A stretch of DNA of 64,000 bases from Lumnitzera littorea (lineage: Eukaryota > Streptophyta > Magnoliopsida > Myrtales > Combretaceae). The first letter of the stretch is position 1; each line of letters begins with the position of its first letter. Location: positions 83,573,934 through 83,637,933 of the forward strand of contig JAMXBB010000011.1 of assembly GCA_024138015.1 (NCBI GenBank), read 5' to 3'. Made by a program: the position numbers and the translations under genes. The notes beneath the pieces are model-generated. The model was not told the DNA's origin. It was given only the letters and a program-made list of their open reading frames with translations, and made no database searches. Below are positions 37,201-48,811 of the stretch, in pieces.

Positions 37201-40200
37201 GCAAGCTCAAAGCAGTAATCAACTCCAAAGGAGCCAAATAGCCTCATGTAATCCAAAGTGAAAAGATTTACTTGATGCTACACATTGTAGCAACATCTAG
37301 AATTGGCAACATATTCCTCCATTATTTAGTCTGACTCAACTTTGCTGACTCACGAAAAGACTACTACTAATTGGTGGATCAAATTGTAGGTGGCAATACT
37401 CCTTAATTCTGTCCAACAACAATGCTTGTTCCTCTTGTTCCACATGATAATATAAGATTTAGGTCTCCCCAATTAGAGGGAAGAACACCAAACCACCCAA
37501 TTAGCCTCTAAGGTTAGGGGTGATTGGATCCTCTTGTTCCACATGATCATTAATGTCATATGCCTAAAACTTAATCTTGGAGTGATTCAACATAAGGATC
37601 CAATCACCCCTAATCTTAGCTAACAAGAGACCTTGCATGGAATCTCACATTAAAAACTTCCTAGAATACCTTAGTTCTTCACCCCAATAAGATGGGCTAC
37701 TAATAACATGCTCAAATTCGTGGTGGCAGAAGAAGCTACTCCAAGCGTACACACACAGCAAGAGAGGCCATCATCACTGAACTCAGCTCCATTGCAGTAT
37801 TGGTGAGGTTACACAATATGGATCTCTATCATAGTTTCCTTCATCAAGACTTGGGGAAGCAGTGTACCATATGTCATGAAAGGACCCTATGAAAGTCGTG
37901 AAGCTTGTAGCAACCAACGCCACCTCCTCCTCATGATGCCGTTTCCTCCTTGACGTGTTTAACTTAGATTTTTCTTCATCACCACCAATTGATGCACCAG
38001 GCCCTTAAACCTAGCTGCTAAGGTTTTCCATTCTTGAACTTCTTTTGTCTAATCTAGCAAATATTGTTTTAAGAACGCTAGATTTTCAAAGCTAACAGAT
38101 ACAGTTAAACAATACTAGCTTTTGTAAAAGAAAGCAACAGAGCGTGTACAATGTAAATGGAAAATAAAATACGGAAAGGATAACCAACATTTTACTCGAG
38201 CTACATTTTAAAAAGTTGGCAAGAACTTGAATTTGGTATTATTTTGTTTCCCTAAGTTAAACACTTCATCACCTTGTCTTCAAACATCCAGCATTTTTGG
38301 CATGAAATTTACCAGATCAGTCAAAAACATTAAAAAAAAAAAAATTCAAAGAATGGGAAAGCCTGACTTTGAGGATCTAGTGCATCAGCTAATAGAGATG
38401 AAGATAGAAAAAAGTGGGACACATCAAAGAGAAGATAGCACCACATGTGGCAGCCCATGTCTGCTAATATACTCTCATAGTAGTTCACGAGAGTTTTCTA
38501 GACCTATGATACGTGACATGTAACTTCTGAAAGTAGAGAGACACAAGCCTTACTAGACGTGGTGAGGCTGATCGCACCAAAAATAGCCTACCTTATCATG
38601 TGCATGCGTAAATATATATATCACCTGCATGTGCTTAGGCAACTTCTTCTAACCACGTGTGATCTACCACCACCTAAGGCTAGGGGTAACCAAATCTACA
38701 TACCAAGCTACGCCAAGGTTGACTTTTGGGCATATAGCACCAATAATCCACTTTCATGGTTGAAAAAATATGATGCACCAAAACATGTCAAAGGCTAAGT
38801 GGTGAGTGTAGGCTACTCGATTTGATATAGAGCTCGAGAATCTACTGAACTTAAGTACTTCTATAAGCCTAGCTTGAGCTTATGAGAGGAAGCTGCATCT
38901 CAATCAACAACCATCACCTACAAGATGAAATGTTATGGCACTGGCAAGAGAAGAATTTATGGTAGAGGCTAATGGATCACAACTTGTGAGCCCTTTTGTT
39001 GAAGGCAAACAAGTGCATCATTTAATCTAAGAAGAGATCGAAGATTGATAAGCTAAAGAATTGCGTTTTAATGCAAGGGCCCCTTCACTTGAAGGCGTGA
39101 CTGGGGTTAGTTGATGATAGGGAGTCAGAAGATGATGAAGATAAAACAGGCAAAAGTTTAGCATATGCCAGGTGTAAGTTTGAAAACAAGCTCAGTTTCG
39201 GAAGGGAATGATGGTAAGAGTATCTTTATATTACCAAATATATACGATCTTGTTCTCTTTATACTTATGCATCCTTAGGAGATTAGATTTATACATACTC
39301 TTTATTTAGGAAAGTTAGGGGTGATAATCTTGTATAAATTAGTATTCACACAACAATGATAAACAACCAGAGTTATTGCTGTACATACGGTTCTAAAGAG
39401 ATCAGAGGATTCTACCACAACAAGCCTTTAAAAGATCAGAGTGATCTTTCTAATGAGTATGCAAAATTTACATCATCGTACCTTCCAATTGTAAAGTAAC
39501 GAACTCTAGCAAACCAAAACAGATTGCAGTACATTGCTTATTGACTTGCCCATGCACATAACAAGAATAAAAAATCCATTCCAGTAAAAGTATATATTTT
39601 ATCTGTAGTTTCAGATCTGATCAATGAGTTAAAGAAGAATAATATTGATAGCTAAAGCAACAAGGATACTCTCTTCTCAAGACGCCTTAGCATTGCTGCA
39701 TCCAGTTCCCAAGGGAGATTGGTTGCTGCCAAGACAAAGACAAGTTCGTCTGTTTTCATCAAACCATCCATCTGATAAATGTATACCAGATCATTAGTTA
39801 GCATGGCATCAATTTTAATCAACAGAACTTTACTATAAACTTACTCCGTAATCTCTTCACCTCGATAGCATTAAGACAGACAATAAAATTGATCATTCAA
39901 TTATATAAAAGTGAAAGATTTCAAAAAATGGATTAAATAGAGGAATGACTGAGTCCACATTCTAACCCTAACAATTATCAGGACACACTCTCTCTATTTC
40001 TTGGACTTTCCCAAAAGATAAGTCTCTTTTTCTCTCTCTTCTATCTCAACCGTTCATTTTGCTGTATCTCTCTTAGGGTTTTCTATCCCTAACAACTGAT
40101 CCTCTTTAGTGTAAGGAAAGAAAAGAATATTTGATTCGAAGTATGGATAACTCCTTAGAACAAAGTTCTCGGTTGCTTCTGTTACAACATAGTTCCAGAG

Positions 40201-43200
40201 GTTATTTTGCTTAAGTGCCAATCTGAAAACCCTTCATCCATGCTGATTTAGTCTTTTTTCTTATTTATTCATTTCTAGATGTAACACTCCACTGGATATG
40301 AGCACACAAGGTTGCAATTGAAAATAAATGTCCTTGTGACAAAATTGATGATCTGTTAATGTAAACATGACAAAGAAACACGTGTAAAATAAATTGGACG
40401 CATTTGCATGTCTTATGTGAAGCCTAGGCCTTTTCCCTAAGTATTATCAAAGTCTTCTTGCTCTTTTAACTTGGTCCTATCAAAAAGTTAGTAACCAAGG
40501 AATTTAGATAGTTGAGTCCATCTAGTAGTAGAGGAATAATGAGGTTAGTGCTGCTATCAGTTTTTAATATATATATAATCTGAATACAAGGTAACTTTTT
40601 CCCTCAAGAGAAAGCTAAAACCTGATATCAAGAACCATCACCTGTATGAGAAGCTCAGTTTTCAAACGACGACTGGCTTCATGTTCACTGCGTCCTTCAC
40701 CACGTTGACTAATTATTGCATCAATTTCATCAAGAAAGATAGTAGAAGGTGCATGGTGTCTCGCAAGATCAAATAGCACTTTTATTAGCTTCTCTGAATC
40801 ACCTGTCTTGTCAACACAAGTTGTAAGTTCCACTAATTTAACATTGAACAGTTATTTGACTGAGTAAAAAACAAAACATTTACTGATATAGTTTCACTTC
40901 GTGGATTAATCCTAGAGAAAATTAGAGCAACATACATTTCATGCTTCTTGCCTAAAATTCAGTTAGGGAACACCCAGGATGAAACTTTTCCTCAGTGATT
41001 CTGGAAACTTTCCACTAGAATATCCCCATATACTTTTTTTTTTTTTTGGATAAATAATATCCCCATAAACTTCTTAGGAAATAAAAGGTAAAAGAAATTA
41101 ACAATCCCCACAAGATCCACAAATTGGTCAGGTTTCCCTTACTTCGCCAAACAAGCTTCTTCTACTCTAATACATTTCCACTGCTTGAAAATATGCAGTG
41201 GCAACAACAACACTCAAGCCTTAATCCTACTAGGTAGAGTCAGCTATAGGGGTCCTATTTCACCATTATGCTCCATCACAAACAAAATATATGAATTTGA
41301 AATTAGAATATCATGTCCAACTCAAAAATCTGACAGCAAACTTAAGAAAGCTTCATTGTTATTCTATTTATTGTTACGTACCACGCCATTTACTGACCAC
41401 TGATGAGGCAGATATATTGAAAAAGGTAGTCTTGCACTCAGTTGCAACAGCCTTTGCAAGCATTGTCTGCAGTGACGATATGGAATTCTCAGATCAGTTA
41501 ATGAAATCCAAACAACAATATCAACAATTATAGAACCCCACAGAACAGGCCTATGTGCCTTGACTTATAACCATTTGAGACTAATGTTACTTAGGCAAGT
41601 ATAATCAAACTGAAAACACTGAGAAATGTAATTTAGAGATGATTTTAAGCATAATCCCATGTAACTAGGAAAGAAAAGGCTGTTTACAGGATTACTCTGT
41701 TAAAGGACTAGTGAGAGGACGGTGCAGCATAAAAGAGCTAGAGCTCAAGGTTATAACAGGTAAAGCAGATTCCATAGCACTTAAGAGCACAGTCCATCTC
41801 TCTCTAAAAATGAACTCATTCTATGCAAGGGTATTGTTAAAGAAGCTATACAAAGAAGTTAATTACAAAGCAACAGGATCACTTTATATTGCTGACTCCT
41901 TGCAGGAAAGTCATAAGATTTCAACATAAATGCAGTAGTCATGATCAGCAAAAACAAATTTTCTGAGCAAGAGGAATGTCATACAAGCATCATATCAGGC
42001 ATAGTAAACTTTGCAGCATGGAAAAATCAGCAGTCTTCCAACAACTAATCCACAGGGGCATTGAAAATGGAATTAATCAACTGTATATAAGTATTTAAAA
42101 GTCTCCAAAGGCATGTTATGCCTCAACAAATCAGAGAAGAAATACAGATATCAGAAGGAGAAAAGGATTTCTTAGTTAATCTCCCAATGAAACTCCATTC
42201 CAGCCCCGAAGTTTGTTGATTCATCACTACATAGCGTGGAACAAAGAAATGGAGTTTGCTGACCTTTCCGGTTCCAGGGGGACCAAAAAGTAGAATTCCT
42301 TTCCATGGTGTCAGGAGACCAGTGAAGTACCTAGAATGAAAGGGAGAACCATGTTAGATCTCTGAAACAGTTCTTAAGCTCAAAGTGCCAGAATCATTCC
42401 CCACAATGAGAAAGTGAAATTTAACATATATGTTGAATTTGGCTCTACAACAAATTAATTTAAAAGTTTAAATTTGTAGAAATGATATGAGCTTCTAGAT
42501 TTATTAATTCACCTCCACTCACTTATGGGCTAAGACTTTGATTGAAGCCCATCAAGTATATAGCTTAATTAAGGAGTGAAATGGTTGAATTCAATTCTTC
42601 AACCAACTAATCTCAGAACTTAAGCTTATAGATTTTAGCACACTTATTTATTTATTAGTTGACATTACCCCAATCATTAACTAAAACTTTAACTAAAACT
42701 CATCAAGTAGACCACTTAATGAATAGAGGTTTAGATAAGGATGCAAACTCATGAACCCAACTCTAAGATCATGTCAAATTTAGCTCCATAACCAACTGAT
42801 GTAGAAACTTAAACTTTTAGGAATGATGTGGGCTTTAAGATTTAGTACTTAATAATATATATGTAAATAAATTATGCAAAAGTACTTGTTTCACATAAAG
42901 ATTCACAACATTACTTTACAAATTAAAGGAGTTTAAACAAAAAACCTCCACACTAGAAGGAATTGGAGAAACATGACCATATTTTGCTCTATACATTATA
43001 CACGTGGGAAACACAATTGAGGTCTTAAATTTTAGATTTGCAGAACATCATGCTTCAAATGTTAAAAGCATGCAAGTAATTGATAAGGTCGGACATACTT
43101 GGGATATTTTATTGGCATGATGACAGCTTCTTTAAGTAGATGTTTGGCGTTTTCTAGCCCCTTGATGCTGTCCCACTTAACATCTGGGTTCCCACGAATT

Positions 43201-45449
43201 ATATCCCTGTGAAGAATAGAATGCTCAACAAAATGAGTATAGTAGTATCACCTACTGCATGAGGATCAAGAGAACAAAGAAAACCAAGAAAAAGCAAACT
43301 ATTACAAGAAGCCTGTGCAAATACTGTAATTGCCACATAATGTCTAGCAAGTCTGCATTATAGAACTTACCTGCTTAAACTCTCAGCTAAATTCCGCATA
43401 TCTACAGAATCAAAAGCTGGAAGTAGTGATTTCTGGCTGAAAAACAAAAATAGGAAAATAATCAATCAACAGCTTTACTGGGAACAAAAACTCATGGTCT
43501 TCAAGATCCCTCAAAGACAAAGCATTGACACAAACTCAAACAAGCACAAAAAATTTCAGGCCACCCGCTAGAATCCTAAGGTTTGGCATAGCCATTGTGT
43601 TTCTTAAAGACTTAGCACAATATCCTCAGTTCAACTCCCACAAGAAGCAATTTATCAAAGCCACCAGCATAGAAGAAGTGCCACATAACCAACACATGGA
43701 TTCTATAGGACAATGATGTTCTGAGTGAAAACAATCTCAACTAACTGATATACCCCTCCATTATTTCCAAGGAAAAGAGTCCATGCATGGGTAGATAGCA
43801 AAAGCATCTTCAGCTCTGATATAATCAAATAAAAGGCCCAACTTCACTTGACCAAGATGTTTATCTTTAAGAAATGTCAATCAAATGATAGGGAAAGCAT
43901 TGTGTGAGAAAAGTGGTGGCGTCAGTGCTCTGCTTAGTTGCACCAAACTCCCTTTTGCACAACTTGTGTTACACTCTGCGATGGTGGAGATTTCCCTTTA
44001 TTTGGCACTTCCTTATTTTTGTTGTAAAAGGAAGTAGCCTACCTCGGTATATTCCTCTTTCATCAATACTATTTACTGCACTTAAACCAACCCCCCACCC
44101 CCAGCCCAAAAAAAAGGCCCTCTGCTTATTTTAAAACAAAACTTGTTTCTTTCTTTCTGTTTTTTCCTTTACTGCCACAGAAGTTTTAGAAATCCTTGGT
44201 AAATTCATTACTTCATTTTAATTATTGACTAGCAAATATAAAAGAGATAGTAAGAGCAGTTAAATTGCACTACAAAAATTTCATGAGAAGCTTACGGTTT
44301 ATCATCATATCTTCCAAATGAAGCCCCATTGGAATTCACAGAGGTCCCATTCTGTAAAAATTAATCAAATAATCGCGATTTTAATTTATTGAAAAGACAC
44401 ATCAAAAGTAAATAAATCACAACAATCACCTCACCTGGCTTCGGTACTGCTCGTAAATAGCCATATCAGATGTGTTCTTGACATGCCCATTGCCATTTGC
44501 TGTCACGGATGAGGTATTCCCATTGCTTGCTGTAGCATCTGCTTGGCCATTCTGTGACTCCGGTTCCAGTAGCCTCTTTCTCCCAAACTTGGCATCATAA
44601 AACATTTTAAAATCCTATATATTACATATTTCTGCTTAACCAAATGCATAAAACTCAGCACACATATTTTTTTATAGTTAACACTAAGCACAATTTATAT
44701 AAGCATGTCACAAACAGACTTCAAAACTCCATTTATTTACGTATCCCTCTTTAAGCAAAAATAAATCCATCTACTTTGTTCTTTACATCAAAGCTCAACA
44801 GGCAAGTCTCACTCAAGAAGAATTAGGAAACAACAATCTTCATATAATTTGTTTATTTCAATGAACCTCACACCATCCACACAAGTGAAAAGATTTATGA
44901 ATTTTGAAAGCACAAACTGAGATCAGTACATGCGATGTGACTGCACTGAAATTCATATCCCTTCATGCAATGCAAAGGGTGAGGTTTCCGCATGACCAGA
45001 TAGACCCATTCGTATACGGCGTTCATGTGATTGGATGGTTGCAGTGAGATAGAAAATTTTTCGCGGAAATTGAAGATCTGGCAATTCAGTTGCTCAAGTT
45101 AAAATTGCGCTAATAATTGTTAATTCAGTTAGTTAACAGAACTCGTTCCAGTTTTATCGGAGTCCTGTGGCAATACTGGTGAGAGATGAAATGCCACAAA
45201 ATAAAATTAACGATACAAAAGACGGAATCTTAAGAAATTAGAACTCATCAATTACATTTTATATTCCATATGTAAGATTCGCTTCTAAGTGAGTTTACTG
45301 CACTTAAATCAGGTCATATAATGGAATCGTTATTTCGAGAAATCCAATGTAATGCCGATCAAAACACATTCATAGTAAAATCAGGTTTATGAGAGAGAGA
45401 AAGAGAGTACCAAAAAGGACCAGCGAGTGAGGGAGGGTTCATCGGCCAT
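34297..45449 (-). CDS. KATNAL2: Katanin p60-like AAA ATPase (KATNAL2/CCP1 type)
   Basis: Eleven exons on the minus strand: 45411-45449, 44435-44614, 44296-44351, 43371-43436, 43099-43206, 42264-42330, 41382-41466, 40642-40802, 39670-39771, 35877-36099 and 34297-34421. All are GT-AG and phases agree throughout (1212 nt, 403 aa). The start is MADEPSLTRWSFL|DFKMFYDAKFGRK. The AAA module has Walker A GPPGTGKT (166-173), pore loop KWRG (W199), Walker B IFLDEID (222-228, catalytic E226), sensor 1 N272 in LAATN and arginine fingers R283/R284. It ends with the Vps4/katanin C-terminal tail (HLHAHRYDKFNADYGSH). Family members use ATP to sever or remodel microtubules. The LisH domain of animal KATNAL2 is absent, as I recall for the plant CCP1 proteins of ~390-400 aa. 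Introns 9 (3570 bp) and 10 (1455 bp) are swollen by transposon sequence, so naive ORF calls see only single exons. Confidence 0.93.
35325..35542. mobile_element. MITE-like element in katanin intron 10
   Basis: The left end GGGCAAATTGCAAACACACC and the reverse complement of the right end (GGGTAAATTGAAAACACAAC) match over about 22 bp with few differences. They bound a ~218-bp segment with no coding capacity. This is the size and structure of a miniature inverted-repeat transposable element. No convincing target-site duplication was seen, so the superfamily is open. Confidence 0.65.
36480..36886. mobile_element. Two LTR-like copies joined tail to tail (intron 9)
   Basis: On + from about 36480 to 36640 the sequence reads as an LTR-like copy containing 'gcattcttagaagat' and 'aaggaaaagttagagatgataatcttgtat'. 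From 36886 down to about 36660 the minus strand carries a second copy. It starts TGTTAGGAATATCTTTATAT and contains TTATGCATCCTTAGGAGATT and AGGAAAAGTTAGGGAAGATA. A purine-rich tract (TTAGGGGAGGGAGTAA on minus) directly precedes the minus copy, as a polypurine tract precedes a 3' LTR. A frame beside it reads LGTNSVRGGSNVRNI, like the end of gypsy polyproteins (EDKV..GGSNV). The tail-to-tail arrangement makes an imperfect palindrome of ~400 bp. Confidence 0.55.
36887..39211. mobile_element. Retroelement-derived internal DNA between inverted LTRs
   Basis: This stretch lies between the minus-oriented LTR ending at 36886 and a plus-oriented LTR starting at 39212, so polypurine-tract-like sequence faces inward from both ends. 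Near the left edge the minus strand retains gypsy-like C-terminal coding words (LITALSLPQAHRRKWATTPW and a GGSNV terminus). The right part (38.2-39.2 kb) has short plus-strand frames, for example MGKPDFEDLVHQLIEMKIEK, that I do not recognise. No RT or integrase motif is visible. It is all within katanin intron 9. Confidence 0.45.
39212..39472 (+). mobile_element. LTR copy, plus orientation, in intron 9
   Basis: It starts TGGTAAGAGTATCTTTATAT after a purine-rich AGTTTCGGAAGGGAATGA. It contains TTATGCATCCTTAGGAGATT and TTTAGGAAAGTTAGGGGTGA, and continues through 'ataaacaa' to 'cagagtgatctttctaatgag'. These landmarks are colinear with the reverse complement of 36886-36660, so this is the same LTR family inverted. 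It ends about 200 bp before katanin exon 9 (39670-39771). Confidence 0.6.
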
Positions 45450-47500
45450 TGTTGAAAAGCTGTAGAGAGAGGAGAGGAAAGCACAAATCACAGTCACTGT
45501 CAGCTCTCTCTCTCACTAAAAAACCTGAAGAGAGAGTGCGACTATAGTTTACGATCACTACGCTAGCTGGCTCATGCCTGAGATAAATATAAACTAGAAA
45601 GCACCGAAACTTTGCCACGTCATTCAGCCAAGGAGTTTAGGAAAATTTTCGTCAATGTTAAAAGTTAAAACACTTTTCCTTCGACGAGGATATCCGAAGA
45701 GCAAGGTAGAAAAAAGGGCAAGCATTTTCTGGGAGATTATTCACTTTCTGATATGTTATTAAAAAATATAGTGTTATTAAAAATTATAAAAAAATTGATA
45801 AATACCAATTTTCGTTACGGCTGCTAAACAACAAAAAGAAGCAGAAAAGATTAGTTGTCAATTAACGATTCATTTTAAAAATATCCTTACTCTAAAAAAA
45901 AAAACCTATGATACAATACAATAATATAAATATGAACACGATATATTTTCATTATGACAATTCGAAAGAAAATCATCCATTGGATACGAAATAAGATTCG
46001 AAATACAATCTATTACTTCGAATAGTGATCTCTAATTGTCGATAGAAAAAGAAAACCTTTAGTGATTATTATATAAGAGTTACAAGACATTTCTAACTTT
46101 GCGCTTTATGTTGGGGCGCTGCACGTGTAGATTTAGATGTAGGCAGTATCTGAATTCTAAAACATTGGAGGGGCAGACATGTCCAGCAAGCCAAAATAAG
46201 ACGAGAAAAGAACAGTGTGAAAGTCAAAATTGCGTGAATCAGATGTGAAACATTAGAGGATTCCCTGAGGGGAGAGAGATAGAAAATATAATATTTTATG
46301 CGGAAACAAACAGTTGTAGGTGCAAGTAATGACAGCAGCAAGGGAAGCGAATCTTATGCCTTTGCATCTCCGTCACTGTCTTATCCATGAAACAAACCTA
46401 AGAGAGTTATTGCAAACGAGTCTAAGCCGTTCAAGAGCTATTTCATTCTAGCTCATCTGAAATTTAACTCAATTCAATCTTGATTCATAAATAATTTATC
46501 TAAATGAGCTTAGTTCAAGCCCTTATTTAAGCTTTTGAGCCAATTTGTCAAGCTCATAAATTACTTATCAAGCTGGTCAAACTCATAATTAGGTTAATTA
46601 GCAAGTTTACAAGTAGATTCATGAGTTTCATATATATTAAAACCCAAAAATTAATATTTATGTAATATATATATATATATTATATGATATTAGATAATAT
46701 ATGAATATATATAGTCCAATCTATATTTATTATTCATTTATCTATTTATTTATATATTTATTCGTTTTATATATCTAGCTTTTCAAGTTTATATATGATT
46801 ATATAATACATAGTATATATTATATTTATTCATTTATCTTATATTTGTTAGTTTGCAAACAAATCAAATCACTTTTGAATTATTCGAGCTCAATTCACTT
46901 TAAATTCGATTCTACTCGAGCTTTATTTATAAAGAAACTAAGCTCGAAGTCAAAATAAATCTCATTTATTTAAAGAAGCTGAGTTTGATCTTGTAATTTT
47001 TTAGATTTGATAGAAGCTTAGCTTGACTTAAGCTCAATAATTTTAAAAATAAGCATATTGTAAGCTTTAAAAGCTTTGCTTAGTTCAACTCCTATAGCCC
47101 TAGCTATGTGAATCTATTATTGGCAAATTCAAATAAGTAAAAACATTGATGGTAATTAAAAAAAAAAGGTATTACCACTAATTCAAACACGTTGCATAAA
47201 ATTACTAACTTTTTTTTCCCCTAGTGTAAGCATATAGCACTCTACCAAGCAGGTATCCTACCTTCAACTAGTTAACACTATTTACCTTAGCTTTTCCAAC
47301 TAATAAATGCAAAGAAAAGGGGAATATTACTTAAACAATTTGAAATCTCAAATTTTTGCTAGCATAAGAAATGAATGTACAAAGTATAACTGTATTTGTT
47401 TTGCAATAAAAAGATTGCCTTTGTTCCCATATTAAATAGAATTTCACAAAAAAAGTTTAATGTTATTTATCCTTTGTAGTTTTAATGTTGAGATACATGT
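45450..47500. other. Katanin gene promoter and intergenic DNA
   Basis: On the minus strand, the 150 bp before the katanin ATG contain GA/CT-rich repeats and an AT-rich TATA-like word (TTTATATTTA near 45583-45595). Further on, 46390-47110 is a degenerate repeat rich in 'gagctt/aagctc' words, typical of dispersed plant repeats, which I could not assign. The remainder to 47500 is AT-rich without genes. The last bases (CATGT, 47496-47500) form the left target site of the outer LTR element. Confidence 0.45.
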
Positions 47501-48273
47501 TGTTAATTATGTAGAGACCAACTAAGATGTGCTCCTCAATACCCATCAAAAAAGCCTTCTGTAAGTGAAGCTATGGAGGCCTTCTTGCTCTCAAGTTAGC
47601 ATAGCGAATGAAGGAAAAGGAGGGACAAGCATTGAAGACCAAGAAGATAATGCTTGCCTAGTGTGTGTGTATTGCGGGTTCAACTTCTGCTTTTTAAGGA
47701 AAGGGAGAAGAAGAAGTCTTAGGGAATAAATGAGAGAGAAAGAGGGAGATGGGTCTCTCAAAACTAGGTCTAGATGCCCTTACTTGTTGGAGCATAATGC
47801 ATTTTATGTGATTTACCTAAACACTTAGCGATCAGGGGTTTGCTTGAACTCGACACCAATAAACAATGCGCTTCGTAGTAGATGATAAAGCTTTACTACG
47901 AGCAGCATATTGTGGCCGACCAAGCCACTAAATCTACAACTCGGTAATCTAGCAAGGGTGGAGATGCCAAGCGTGCCAACTGTGCTACGGATGTCAGACG
48001 CTCATTAATGAGTTGTAGTAACTTATAGGTGCTAAAGACAAAAGCTAGGCTGAGATACCAAGCGAGGGATCAGCTAATGCTCGATGGAACAAGTTGAGCC
48101 TTAAGCTTACCCCAAACAATCGGTGAGTGTCTACTCAGTGCTTAGGGGCTGGTCTTACTCAGATAGTTATTATTTGGCGTGCCAAGGGGTCATGGCGTGA
48201 CATATGAGCTTGCCTCTTTGTAATGAGCTTCACTCGTTAGGCTTTGGTTGGGGGCGAGAATCGAGTATTAACA
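47501..48273 (-). repeat. Outer element, LTR (left copy, 3' LTR in element sense)
   Basis: A 773-bp LTR with TG...CA ends and short terminal inverted repeats (TGTTAAT / ATTAACA). It aligns with 53322-53739 followed by 60030-60479. It lacks about 33 bp after the first 40 bases and about 60 bp near the end relative to the right LTR. Confidence 0.8.
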
Positions 48274-48681
48274 GTTATCTCCCTACTCTCGTTAGTGTTC
48301 GATGTGTGAGGAGAGTAATATAAGTAATGTGAGCCAACCAAGGCCTATCTTCGAACTAGGGGACTAATTCTATGGCTTAGGTTGTGACGGACCAATTTCC
48401 CATACGTTGGGTTATTGCTTCATTGGCATGACTGTTATACTACTCGATGTGTCATGAAGGCCATCCTTAGGAAATGCAACGTGCATTGATGGTCTTCGAA
48501 AAACAGATGCACTAGTGGGATGGTTCATTGTTAGGCCATGTCATAGATAAGCATACGAAAGTCAATTAGGTCCCCTAACTAAAGGAATAGGGCACATGGA
48601 CAGTCAAGATTTAACGCATGTCTTGTTGTATGTTCATCTTCCGAAAGTAGAGAAACCATTCACATTTTCCCTTTACTTGTC

Positions 48682-48689
48682 TATATAAA
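48682..48689 (+). promoter_or_regulatory. TATA box of the antisense gene in the outer element
   Basis: TATATAAAG within CTATATAAAGGGGGG, inside the element rather than in its LTR and pointing rightward. An ATG in good context (AATGGCCGAT) follows about 125 bp downstream, at 48812. The spacing is normal for a plant promoter. Activity is inference. Confidence 0.45.
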
Positions 48690-48811
48690 GGGGGGTTTAG
48701 GAGTTCATTTTTCACTTTACCTTGCTTACTTAACAAAAACTTTACCAAAATCTTGATTTGTAAGCTAACCATTCTTTCTTGTTTGTTTCTCATTTCTATT
48801 AATGGCTCATA

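Noticed and set aside
38227..38798. Two plus-strand frames (98 and 79 codons) in katanin intron 9
   Set aside because: They lie inside retroelement-derived DNA and carry no recognisable domain. Kept only as part of the element description.
46390..47110. Possible named repeat rich in gagctt/aagctc words
   Set aside because: The pattern is suggestive of dispersed plant repeats, but no boundaries, terminal repeats or coding motifs were visible, so it was not called as an element.
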